Source of the DNA: Maricaulis sp. | GTDB taxonomy: Bacteria; Pseudomonadota; Alphaproteobacteria; Caulobacterales; Maricaulaceae | DNA: 7,340 nt | Assembly: GCA_002694345.1 (NCBI GenBank) | Contig: NZLV01000229.1 | Coordinates: 1 to 7,340, forward strand | Direction: 5' to 3' | Part shown: positions 1 through 6,082 of the stretch, in pieces | Layout: each line of letters opens with the position of its first letter | Position numbering within the stretch: position 1 is the stretch's first letter | The notes under the pieces: model-generated | What the model saw: only the letters and a program-made list of their open reading frames with translations | Database searches by the model: none | What the model was told of the DNA's origin: nothing | Position numbers and translations under genes: made by a program

Positions 1-886
1 AGCCGGCCTTGGCGAGATTCCCCAGGTATTTGCCATAGTCGGAATTCTTGTACCGCTTCGCAGCGGCGATGAGGGTGTCCCGGTCGATCCAGTTCTTGTG
101 GAAAGCGATTTCCTCAAGACAGGCGATCTGCAGGCCCTGCCGCCGCTCCAGCGATCGGACGAATTCCGAAGCTTCCAGAAGCGCCTGCGGCGTGCCGGTA
201 TCGAGCCAGGCGATGCCTCGCCCCATGGTCACGACATTGAGCCGGCCGCGCTCCAGATAGATCCGGTTCACATCCGTGATTTCCAGCTCGCCGCGCGCAG
301 ACGGCGAAATGCTCGACGCAATCTCCAGGACATCATTATCGTAGATATAAAGTCCGGTGACGGCGAGATTGGACTTCGGCTTGTCCGGCTTTTCCTCGAT
401 CGAAACAGCCCGGTTGTCCGGACCCACCGAGACCACGCCATACCGCTTCGGGTTGGTGACGTGATAGCTGAAGATGGTCGCCCCCGGCTCCGACTGGTTC
501 ACCGCTCGCATCAAGGATTCGGGCAAACCATGCCCGTAGAACATGTTGTCCCCAAGGATGAGCGTGACGCTGTCATCGCCGACGAAATCCGCGCCGAGCA
601 CCAGCGCCTGGGCGATCCCCTTGGGCTCATCCTGCACCATGTAGGACAGACGAATCCCATAATTCGATCCGTCGCCCAGCAGATGGCGGAACCGGTCTTG
701 GTCATGGGGCGTCGTAATGATCAGAATGTCCTGGATACCCGCAAGCATCAGGGTCGACAGCGGGTAGAAGATCATGGGCTTGTCATAGACAGGCAGGAGC
801 TGCTTCGAGGTACATACCGTCAGCGGCGCCAGACGTGAGCCGCTTCCCCCAGCCAGAATAATTCCCTTCAAGAACTCTACCCCCAT
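1..886 (-). CDS. rmlA: Glucose-1-phosphate thymidylyltransferase (RmlA), 3' end cut by window edge
   Basis: First enzyme of dTDP-L-rhamnose synthesis: joins dTTP and glucose-1-phosphate to give dTDP-glucose and pyrophosphate in the cytoplasm. Translating the minus strand gives 295 uninterrupted codons with no stop before the left edge. The nucleotidyltransferase signature LAGGSGSRLAP lies near residues 11-21, followed by TSKQLLPVYDKPM. LGDNMFYGHGL is near 111-121, RYGVVSV near 148-154, EEKPDKPKSN near 164-173, VTGLY near 176-180, GELEITD near 199-205, AWLDTGT near 226-232 and CLEEIAF near 256-262. The family is usually about 290-295 residues and the last visible residues resemble the usual C-terminus, so probably only a few codons are missing. 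The start is uncertain. ATG at 886 has no clear Shine-Dalgarno. TTG at 871 would give the common MKGIILAGG start and has a G-run at 880-884, 8 nt upstream. It is divergent from rmlC, whose product acts in the same pathway. Family identification is very secure. Confidence 0.95.
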   Translation of the reverse strand, partial: MGVEFLKGIILAGGSGSRLAPLTVCTSKQLLPVYDKPMIFYPLSTLMLAGIQDILIITTPHDQDRFRHLLGDGSNYGIRLSYMVQDEPKGIAQALVLGADFVGDDSVTLILGDNMFYGHGLPESLMRAVNQSEPGATIFSYHVTNPKRYGVVSVGPDNRAVSIEEKPDKPKSNLAVTGLYIYDNDVLEIASSISPSARGELEITDVNRIYLERGRLNVVTMGRGIAWLDTGTPQALLEASEFVRSLERRQGLQIACLEEIAFHKNWIDRDTLIAAAKRYKNSDYGKYLGNLAKAG

Positions 887-1083
887 CACAATCTTGGTGC
901 ACCGCCATCGGTCCCGGGACGGTAACAGCAATGCAGACAAACGGATAGAACACACACACGGTTCGCAGCACAGCGCTCACAGCCCATCCGCCCCTTGTCG
1001 ATCATTGAAGCATCACGGTAGAAGCAGGCAAGAAAGCTGGTCGATCCAAGGTCCGACCTTCCACCCGTTGAATGGAAACTGGC
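887..1083. promoter_or_regulatory. Divergent rmlA/rmlCBD intergenic region with palindromes and weak promoter-like boxes
   Basis: This spacer must hold the transcription starts for rmlA (leftward) and rmlC (rightward). Three perfect short palindromes are visible: GGTGCACC at 896-903, GTCCCGGGAC at 911-920, and AAGGTC-C-GACCTT at 1048-1060. Weak sigma70-like pairs exist both ways. Rightward, TTGTCG at 995-1000 and TAGAAG at 1019-1024 are 18 nt apart. Leftward, TTGCCT (plus-strand 1026-1031) and TTCAAT (plus-strand 1004-1009) are 16 nt apart. If the rightward pair is real, the 1048-1060 palindrome would lie in the early transcribed leader of rmlC, as an operator might. An (AC)5 run sits at 950-959. 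The boxes match consensus only about 4 of 6 each, so their exact positions are speculative. That the region is regulatory follows from the divergent layout. Confidence 0.4.
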
Positions 1084-1674
1084 ATGGCCGAGACCGATTT
1101 CGAAATCCTGCCCCTGCCCTTGCAGGACGCACGCCTCATCGAGTCGCCGCTTTATGCGGATGATCGCGGCTATTTCGCCGTTCCCTTCAACCGGGACATG
1201 CTGAAATCGGCAGGTATCGAGGCCGAGTTTTTCCAGGACAATCAGTCCTACTCGGAAAAGGTCAATACGCTCCGCGGCTTGCACTGCCAGCTGCCGCCCT
1301 TTGAACAGGCCAAGCTCGTTCGGGTGCTTCAAGGGCGCGTCACGGATGTCCTGGTGGATGCCCGCCGCGGATCCCCGACCTTCGGTCAGCATCTGAAGCA
1401 CGAGCTGAGCGCGCAAAATGGCCTGCAGGTCTATGTGCCACGCGGATTTCTGCACGGTTTTGTGACCCGTGAGCCGGATACGGTCGTGCTCTACAAGGTC
1501 GACAATGCCTATTCTCCCGGGGGGGACCGTTCCATTGCCTGGAATGACCCCGAACTGGGCATTGACTGGGCGCTCAACGGACAGGATCCGGTGCTGTCAA
1601 AAAAGGACCGGACCGCGCTGAGCTGGACCGAATTCGATACGCCCTTTCGCTACGCTGGTAACGGGACGGACTGA
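1084..1674 (+). CDS. rmlC: dTDP-4-dehydrorhamnose 3,5-epimerase (RmlC)
   Basis: Third step of dTDP-L-rhamnose synthesis: epimerises dTDP-4-keto-6-deoxy-glucose at C3 and C5 to the L-configured keto sugar. The protein is a cupin-type epimerase of 196 residues, slightly longer than the usual 180-185. Visible family motifs are DDRGYF near residues 26-31, FQDNQSYS near 50-57, RGLHCQ at 64-69 carrying the expected catalytic His67, PRGFLHGF near 119-126, NAYSP near 141-145 with the conserved Tyr, and WNDPELGIDW near 153-162 with the Asp expected to pair with the His. I chose ATG 1084 because GGAA at 1074-1077 is correctly spaced upstream. The in-frame ATG at 1072 would add four residues and has no visible Shine-Dalgarno. 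It is the first gene of the plus-strand block and ends 3 bp before rmlB, so the two are almost certainly co-transcribed. Confidence 0.95.
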   Translation: MAETDFEILPLPLQDARLIESPLYADDRGYFAVPFNRDMLKSAGIEAEFFQDNQSYSEKVNTLRGLHCQLPPFEQAKLVRVLQGRVTDVLVDARRGSPTFGQHLKHELSAQNGLQVYVPRGFLHGFVTREPDTVVLYKVDNAYSPGGDRSIAWNDPELGIDWALNGQDPVLSKKDRTALSWTEFDTPFRYAGNGTD

Positions 1675-1677
1675 CAT

Positions 1678-2736
1678 ATGAAATTCCTGGTGACGGGCGG
1701 ATATGGGTTCATCGGGTCAGCCGTGATCCGACTGGCATTGTCGCGCGGACATGACGTCATCAATGTTGACGCGCTGACCTATGCGGCCAATCCAGACAAT
1801 CTTGCCGACCATGAAGACCATCCCGGATACGCTTTCGAGCAAGCCGATATTCGCGATGCCGCTGCTCTGGACCGGATCTTCTCCCAGCATCGGCCGGATG
1901 CCGTCATGCACCTCGCCGCAGAAACCCATGTTGACCGGTCCATTGATGGGCCGCTGGCCTTCATCGAGACCAATGTCACCGGGACCGTGAACCTGCTGCA
2001 GGCCAGCCGCACCTATTTGTCCCAACTCCCGAAACCGGACCGTGCAACGTTTCGCTTCCTGCACATTTCGACAGATGAGGTCTATGGATCCCTGGGACCG
2101 TCTGGCCTGTTCACGGAGACCAGCCCCTACCAGCCGAACTCGCCCTATGCGGCAAGCAAGGCATCCTCCGACATGATGGTGCGCGCCTGGCACAAGACCT
2201 ATGGTTTCCCGGCGCTGATTTCGAACTGTTCCAATAATTACGGTCCCAACCAGTTTCCGGAAAAGCTCATCCCCGTCGTGATCCTCAACGCGATCGCTGG
2301 CAAGCCGATCCCGGTTTATGGCAATGGGGAGAATGTCCGTGACTGGCTGCACGTGGACGACCACGCCGACGCCCTGCTCAAACTCGTTGCCGAAGGGCGG
2401 GTTGGAGAGACCTACAATATTGGCGGCAATGCCGAAGTCCGGAATATCGATCTGGTCCGGCAGATCTGCCGCGAACTCGACATCTTGCGGCCCGGTCAGG
2501 CACCGCATGACCGACTGATCCGTTTTGTCGAGGACCGGCCTGGGCATGACGAGCGCTATGCGATCGACGCCAGCAAGATCAAAACCGAACTCGGCTGGAC
2601 GCCTTCGGCCACCCTGGACCGGGGCATCCGCGAGACCGTTGCCTGGTATGTCGAAAACCAGGACTGGTGCGACAAGGCCCTGATCCGGGCGTTCGGGGCT
2701 GCGAACAGCCCCCGACTTGGCCTAGAGACAGAATGA
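1678..2736 (+). CDS. rmlB: dTDP-glucose 4,6-dehydratase (RmlB)
   Basis: Second step of the pathway: NAD+-dependent removal of water from dTDP-glucose to give dTDP-4-keto-6-deoxy-glucose. It is an extended short-chain dehydrogenase/reductase of 352 residues, normal for the family. The Rossmann glycine motif GGYGFIG is at residues 7-13. HLAAETHVDRS (78-88) is typical of RmlB. The Thr-Asp-Glu group that separates dehydratases from simple epimerases is at 132-134 in HISTDEVYG, and the catalytic YxxxK is Tyr157/Lys161. NNYGPNQFPEKLIP (187-200) and EDRPGHDERYAID (285-297) are strong RmlB hallmarks. ATG 1678 follows the rmlC stop by 3 bp, with CGGA at 1667-1670 as a modest Shine-Dalgarno inside the end of rmlC. 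Its stop overlaps the start of rmlD in an ATGA, which suggests translational coupling. Confidence 0.97.
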   Translation: MKFLVTGGYGFIGSAVIRLALSRGHDVINVDALTYAANPDNLADHEDHPGYAFEQADIRDAAALDRIFSQHRPDAVMHLAAETHVDRSIDGPLAFIETNVTGTVNLLQASRTYLSQLPKPDRATFRFLHISTDEVYGSLGPSGLFTETSPYQPNSPYAASKASSDMMVRAWHKTYGFPALISNCSNNYGPNQFPEKLIPVVILNAIAGKPIPVYGNGENVRDWLHVDDHADALLKLVAEGRVGETYNIGGNAEVRNIDLVRQICRELDILRPGQAPHDRLIRFVEDRPGHDERYAIDASKIKTELGWTPSATLDRGIRETVAWYVENQDWCDKALIRAFGAANSPRLGLETE

Positions 2737-3626
2737 CCCCGATGCGCATCCTGGTGATCGGCCAGTCCGGTCAACTCGCCCGGGCGCTGGTGGACAGCGG
2801 CCGGAACATCGGTGTGCAGATTGAAACCATTGGCAGGCCCGCGCTGGACCTTGGCGCTCCGGACCAGGCCCGGAATACGCTCGAAAGCCGACTGACCGGC
2901 ACGAACCGTCCGGAGCTGGTGATCAACACGGCCGCCTTTACCGCGGTCGACGCAGCAGAGGGCAAGAAGGCCGCGGCCTTCCAGCTGAACAGGGATGCGG
3001 TCTGCCTTCTGGCGGAGGTTTGTGCAGCGGCCGACTGCCCGCTGATCCACGTCTCGACCGACTATGTCTTCTCGGGCCAGCCGGGCCGCCCTTGGCAGGA
3101 AGGTGATCAACCCGCTCCGGTTTCCGCCTATGGCGCGTCGAAGCTCGCCGGTGAAACGGCTCTCGCGCAGACCTGGTCCAAGCACATCATCCTGCGAACC
3201 GCCTGGCTGTTCTCGGAGCATGCGCCGAATTTCATGACGAAGATCATCGAGCGGGCGCGCACCCAAAGCATCATCCGGGTGGTCAACGACCAGATCGGTT
3301 CGCCAACCCCGGCCCGCGACCTTGCCACCACACTGCTCGACATGGCCCGGCAAGTCCGCGATGGGACCACGCCTTGGGGCCTGTATCACTACGCCGGCGA
3401 CACGGCGATGAGCTGGGCCGATTTTGCCGAGGCGGTCATCCGGGAGGCCGGTCTGCCAGACTGCCGGATCGAGCGCATCGCGTCGTCGGACTTTCCGGCC
3501 GCGGCTGAGCGTCCATCCTGGTCCGTCCTGGACTCCCATCGCACGACCGAGGTTTTTGGCTGTGCCGCAGCTGATTTCAAAGCCGGCCTGTCCCGCGCCG
3601 TGCATCACTACATGCGCCTGACTTGA
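2733..3626 (+). CDS. rmlD: dTDP-4-dehydrorhamnose reductase (RmlD)
   Basis: Last step of the pathway: NAD(P)H-dependent reduction of the 4-keto group to give dTDP-L-rhamnose. A reductase-type SDR of 297 residues, typical length. The nucleotide-binding loop is GQSGQLA at residues 10-16. NTAAFTAVDAAE (65-76) is an RmlD signature, HVSTDYVFSG (106-115) carries the catalytic Thr/Ser region, and YGASK gives Tyr133 and Lys137. QIGSPTPARDLA (187-198) and RPSWSVLDS (260-268) are the usual C-terminal family motifs. I chose ATG 2733 because it forms an ATGA overlap with the rmlB stop and has AGAG at 2724-2727. ATG 2742 (three residues shorter) is also possible. An upstream in-frame ATG at 2667 would lie deep inside rmlB and add 22 residues not seen in the family, so I rejected it. 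Confidence 0.95.
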   Translation: MTPMRILVIGQSGQLARALVDSGRNIGVQIETIGRPALDLGAPDQARNTLESRLTGTNRPELVINTAAFTAVDAAEGKKAAAFQLNRDAVCLLAEVCAAADCPLIHVSTDYVFSGQPGRPWQEGDQPAPVSAYGASKLAGETALAQTWSKHIILRTAWLFSEHAPNFMTKIIERARTQSIIRVVNDQIGSPTPARDLATTLLDMARQVRDGTTPWGLYHYAGDTAMSWADFAEAVIREAGLPDCRIERIASSDFPAAAERPSWSVLDSHRTTEVFGCAAADFKAGLSRAVHHYMRLT

Positions 3627-3676
3627 TAGAGGTCTTGCGTCACAGCCCCAGCTCGGCGATACCCTCGCCACCACTC

Positions 3677-3682
3677 AAGGAG
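3677..3682 (+). promoter_or_regulatory. Strong ribosome binding site of the UDP-glucose dehydrogenase gene
   Basis: AAGGAG lies 7 nt before ATG 3690, the best Shine-Dalgarno on the plus strand of this window. It fixes the start and suggests the dehydrogenase is translated independently of rmlD, from which it is separated by 63 bp. I see no convincing terminator or promoter in that 63-bp gap (3627-3689), so read-through from the rml genes is likely. Confidence 0.75.
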
Positions 3683-3689
3683 TCTAGCC

Positions 3690-4994
3690 ATGCGCGTCGC
3701 AATGATCGGAACCGGTTATGTTGGACTGGTGTCGGGAGCCTGTTTCGCGGACTTCGGTCACGAAGTCATCTGCGTCGACAAGGACGCGTCCAAGGTTGAG
3801 ACCCTGAATGAAGGGGGCATCCCCATCTATGAACCCGGCCTCGACATGCTTGTCGAGCGCAATGTCCGGGAAGGCCGCCTGACCTTTACCCAGGACCTCG
3901 CCGAGGCTGTCCGGACGGCTGATGCGGTCTTCATCGCCGTCGGCACGCCGTCCCGCCGGGGCGATGGTTTCGCCGATCTGAGCTATGTCTACGCCGCGTC
4001 CCGCGAAATTGCCGAAGTCATGGACGGCTACACGGTGGTCGTGACCAAATCGACTGTCCCGGTGGGTACAGGTGATGAAGTCGAACGCATCATCCGCGAG
4101 ACCCGGCCGGATGCGGACTTCTCGGTCGTCTCCAACCCGGAATTCCTGCGCGAAGGCGCCGCCATTGACGACTTCAAGCGCCCGGATCGCGTGGTGGTCG
4201 GAACCGATGATGATCGCGCCCGCCACCTGATGCGAGAGCTCTATCGCCCGCTCTTCCTGAACGAGACGCCGATGGTGTTCACCTCGCGCCGCACCTCCGA
4301 ACTCATCAAGTATGCCGCCAACGCCTTCCTTGCGATGAAGATCACCTTCATCAACGAGATCGCGGATTTGTGTGAAGAAGTCGGCGCCAATGTCCAGGAA
4401 GTCGCCAAAGGTGTCGGTCTGGACAACCGCATCGGCGGCAAGTTCCTGCATGCCGGTCCCGGCTATGGGGGGTCATGCTTCCCGAAAGACACGCTGGCGC
4501 TGACCCGCACCGCCCAGGATGCCGGTACGCCGCTGCGCCTGATCGAGACGGTCGTGTCGGTCAATGATGCCCGCAAAAAGGCGATGGCCAGCAAGATCAT
4601 TGAGGCCTGTGACGGGTCCGTCGATGGCAAGACGATTGCCATTCTCGGTGTGACCTTCAAGCCGAACACGGACGATATGCGCGATGCGCCGAGCCTGGAC
4701 ATCATCCCGGCCCTGCAGGCCGCCGGCGCAACGATCCGCGCCTTCGATCCGGCCGGCACGCTGGAAGCCCAAAAGCTGCTCGACAATGTCGAGTTTGTTT
4801 CAGGCCCCTATTTCTGCACCGAAAATGCCGATGCTGCCGTCATCATCACGGAATGGAACGAGTTCCGCGCCCTCGACCTGCAACGCGTGAAGGCGTCGAT
4901 GCGGGCGCCAGTGATGGTCGATCTGCGGAACATCTACAATCCGGACGAAGTGCGGAATGTCGGCTTCGCTTACACCAGCGTCGGACGGCCCTGA
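3690..4994 (+). CDS. ugd: UDP-glucose 6-dehydrogenase
   Basis: Oxidises UDP-glucose to UDP-glucuronate with two NAD+, in the cytoplasm. At 434 residues it is full length for the bacterial family. The N-terminal Rossmann motif GTGYVG is at 7-12, with the NAD-binding Asp30 at the end of the second strand. Further motifs are AVGTPSRRGDG (83-93), STVPVGTG (121-128), SNPEFLREGAAIDDF (148-162), ELIKYAANAFLAMKI (204-218, with Lys207 and Asn211) and GPGYGGSCFPKD (256-267), which holds the catalytic Cys263 and Asp267. The C-terminal NAD-binding-like domain begins near 315 and contains FKPNTDDMRDAPS (323-335). The spacing of Lys207, Asn211, Cys263 and Asp267 matches the Streptococcus pyogenes enzyme. 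The RRGDG version of the second motif is common in alphaproteobacteria. GDP-mannose dehydrogenase is a related family but the motifs fit UDP-glucose better. It ends 6 bp from the convergent epimerase gene, whose product would use its product. Confidence 0.94.
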   Translation: MRVAMIGTGYVGLVSGACFADFGHEVICVDKDASKVETLNEGGIPIYEPGLDMLVERNVREGRLTFTQDLAEAVRTADAVFIAVGTPSRRGDGFADLSYVYAASREIAEVMDGYTVVVTKSTVPVGTGDEVERIIRETRPDADFSVVSNPEFLREGAAIDDFKRPDRVVVGTDDDRARHLMRELYRPLFLNETPMVFTSRRTSELIKYAANAFLAMKITFINEIADLCEEVGANVQEVAKGVGLDNRIGGKFLHAGPGYGGSCFPKDTLALTRTAQDAGTPLRLIETVVSVNDARKKAMASKIIEACDGSVDGKTIAILGVTFKPNTDDMRDAPSLDIIPALQAAGATIRAFDPAGTLEAQKLLDNVEFVSGPYFCTENADAAVIITEWNEFRALDLQRVKASMRAPVMVDLRNIYNPDEVRNVGFAYTSVGRP

Positions 4995-5000
4995 GCGGAC

Positions 5001-5969
5001 CTAGCGGCCGCGCCAGTCCCGGTACCAGTCGGCAAAACGCTTGAGCCCCACTTCGATCGGGATCTGGGGTGAATAGCCGTAATCGGCTTGCAGGCGCGTC
5101 GTGTCAGCATAGGTGCGGGTCACGTCACCGGGCTGCATGGGCAGCATCTGCTTTTCTGCCGTGCATCCCAACGCCGTTTCCAGCGTCTCGATCATGTCCA
5201 TCAAACGGACCGGCGAAGAACCGCCAATATTGTAGACGGCATGACGGCCGCGCTCGGGGCGGTCCCGCAGGATGCGGCAGAGCGGCTCAACGACATCATC
5301 GATATAGGTGAAGTCGCGTTCCATATCGCCATTGTTGAAGACCTTGATCGGCCGGCCTTCCAGCATCGCGTCGGCGAACAGCCAATAGGCCATGTCCGGA
5401 CGTCCCCACGGGCCATAGACCGTGAAGAAACGCAGCCCGGCCGCGGGAATGCCGAACAGCGAGCAATAGGACGCGGTCATCAGCTCGTCTGAACGCTTGG
5501 TCGCGGCATAGAGCGAGGCCGGTGTTTCCGCGGCATCCTCTTCGCGGAAGGGGACGGCGGACCGCTCGCCATAGACCGAGCTCGACGAGGCGTAGACCAG
5601 ATGATCGAGCGTATCGCCAAGCGCCCGCGCCGCTTCAAGCACGGACAAAAAGCCGACCAGGTTCGACTGGGCATAGGCGAAGGGCTTTTCGAGCGAGTAG
5701 CGCACGCCGGCCTGAGCCGCCAGATGCAGGATCTGCGACGGCTTTTCCGCCAGGCACAAATCCATCACGGCCTCATGGTCGGCGAGGTCGAGTGGGTGGA
5801 AACTGAAATTGGCGTAGGCTTTGAGAATATCGAGCCGGGCCTGTTTCAAAGCCGGGTCATAATAATCGTTGAGGACATCAAGCCCCACGACCCGATCGCC
5901 GGCCTTGAGCAAGGCCAGGGATGCATGAAAACCGACAAAACCGGCCGCGCCGGTGACCAATACGGTCAA
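5001..5969 (-). CDS. UDP-glucuronate 4-epimerase (NAD-dependent SDR epimerase)
   Basis: Predicted to interconvert UDP-glucuronate and UDP-galacturonate, the donor for galacturonic acid in LPS or capsule; the rhizobial relative is called LpsL. With the TTG start at 5969 it has 322 residues. The glycine motif GAAGFVG is at 7-13. DVLNDYYDPALK (31-42) is a strong marker of this family, as is RFFTVYGPWGRPDMA (180-194), where the Arg of RPDM is expected to contact the uronate carboxylate. ASSSSVYG (127-134) and YAATK (Tyr154, Lys158) form the catalytic set. NGDMERDFTYIDD (213-225) is the usual C-terminal sugar-nucleotide region. An in-frame TTG at 5984 would add five residues, but GGAGG at 5976-5980 is placed exactly for TTG 5969. 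It lies downstream of galE on the same strand and converges on ugd, which makes its substrate. Substrate specificity is inferred from motifs and context. Confidence 0.9.
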   Translation of the reverse strand: MTVLVTGAAGFVGFHASLALLKAGDRVVGLDVLNDYYDPALKQARLDILKAYANFSFHPLDLADHEAVMDLCLAEKPSQILHLAAQAGVRYSLEKPFAYAQSNLVGFLSVLEAARALGDTLDHLVYASSSSVYGERSAVPFREEDAAETPASLYAATKRSDELMTASYCSLFGIPAAGLRFFTVYGPWGRPDMAYWLFADAMLEGRPIKVFNNGDMERDFTYIDDVVEPLCRILRDRPERGRHAVYNIGGSSPVRLMDMIETLETALGCTAEKQMLPMQPGDVTRTYADTTRLQADYGYSPQIPIEVGLKRFADWYRDWRGR

Positions 5970-5975
5970 GACCCA

Positions 5976-5980
5976 CCTCC
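5976..5980 (-). promoter_or_regulatory. Ribosome binding site that selects a TTG start for the UDP-glucuronate epimerase
   Basis: On the minus strand GGAGG (within GGGGAGGTGG) precedes TTG 5969 by 6 nt. No ATG occurs at a suitable place near the protein's N-terminus, and translation from this TTG gives MTVLVTGAAG, a normal SDR beginning. The site therefore argues for a non-ATG start. Confidence 0.75.
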
Positions 5981-6067
5981 CCAATCGCCGAGCAGATCAC
6001 GCGTATCCGAATAGCTCAATTTGCCCGGATCGTGTTCGGTTTCAGCAGTCGCCGTCAATTTCCTCAA

Positions 6068-6082
6068 ACCGGCAAGGCCGGT
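6068..6082 (-). terminator. Short hairpin at the galE stop codon; possible weak terminator or attenuator
   Basis: A perfect 6-bp inverted repeat ACCGGC-AAG-GCCGGT begins on the last base of the galE stop codon. On the minus-strand RNA an additional G-U pair is possible. The following bases are only moderately U-rich and contain no run of Us, so it is a poor intrinsic terminator. It could instead slow or attenuate read-through from galE into the epimerase gene 112 bp downstream. The rest of that gap (5970-6067) shows a TTGACG box (plus-strand 6053-6058) but no convincing -10 box. Confidence 0.3.

Noticed and set aside
98..838. Long plus-strand ORF (246 codons) opposite rmlA
   Set aside because: It is the antisense shadow of a clearly recognisable RmlA. 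The translation is Arg/His/Asp-rich with no family motif, as is usual opposite GC-rich genes.
894..1163. Plus-strand ORF of 89 codons in the divergent spacer, running into rmlC
   Set aside because: It overlaps the start of rmlC in another frame, has no visible ribosome binding site and reads as low-complexity His/Arg/Ser sequence.
1717..2547. Minus-strand ORF (276 codons) opposite rmlB
   Set aside because: Antisense shadow; the plus strand carries a full set of RmlB motifs.
2760..2790. RmlD nucleotide-binding loop has Ala in place of the third Gly (GQSGQLA)
   Set aside because: From memory, Ala at this place is seen in other RmlD proteins, and the rest of the protein is intact, so I do not treat it as a defect.
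2556..3674. Long minus-strand ORF (372 codons) opposite rmlD and the end of rmlB
   Set aside because: It spans the junction of two well-supported plus-strand genes and has no recognisable motif or convincing ribosome binding site, so a shadow is the simplest explanation.
3684..4451. Minus-strand ORF (255 codons) opposite the UDP-glucose dehydrogenase gene
   Set aside because: Antisense shadow of a gene with all catalytic residues in place.
4986..5014. CGGCC/GGCCG inverted repeat across the convergent junction as a bidirectional terminator
   Set aside because: The stem is only 5 bp with a loop of about 14 nt and no T-run on either side, which is too weak to call.
6020..6060. TTGACG box (plus-strand 6053-6058) as the promoter of the UDP-glucuronate epimerase
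   Set aside because: No acceptable -10 hexamer lies 16-18 nt downstream on the minus strand.
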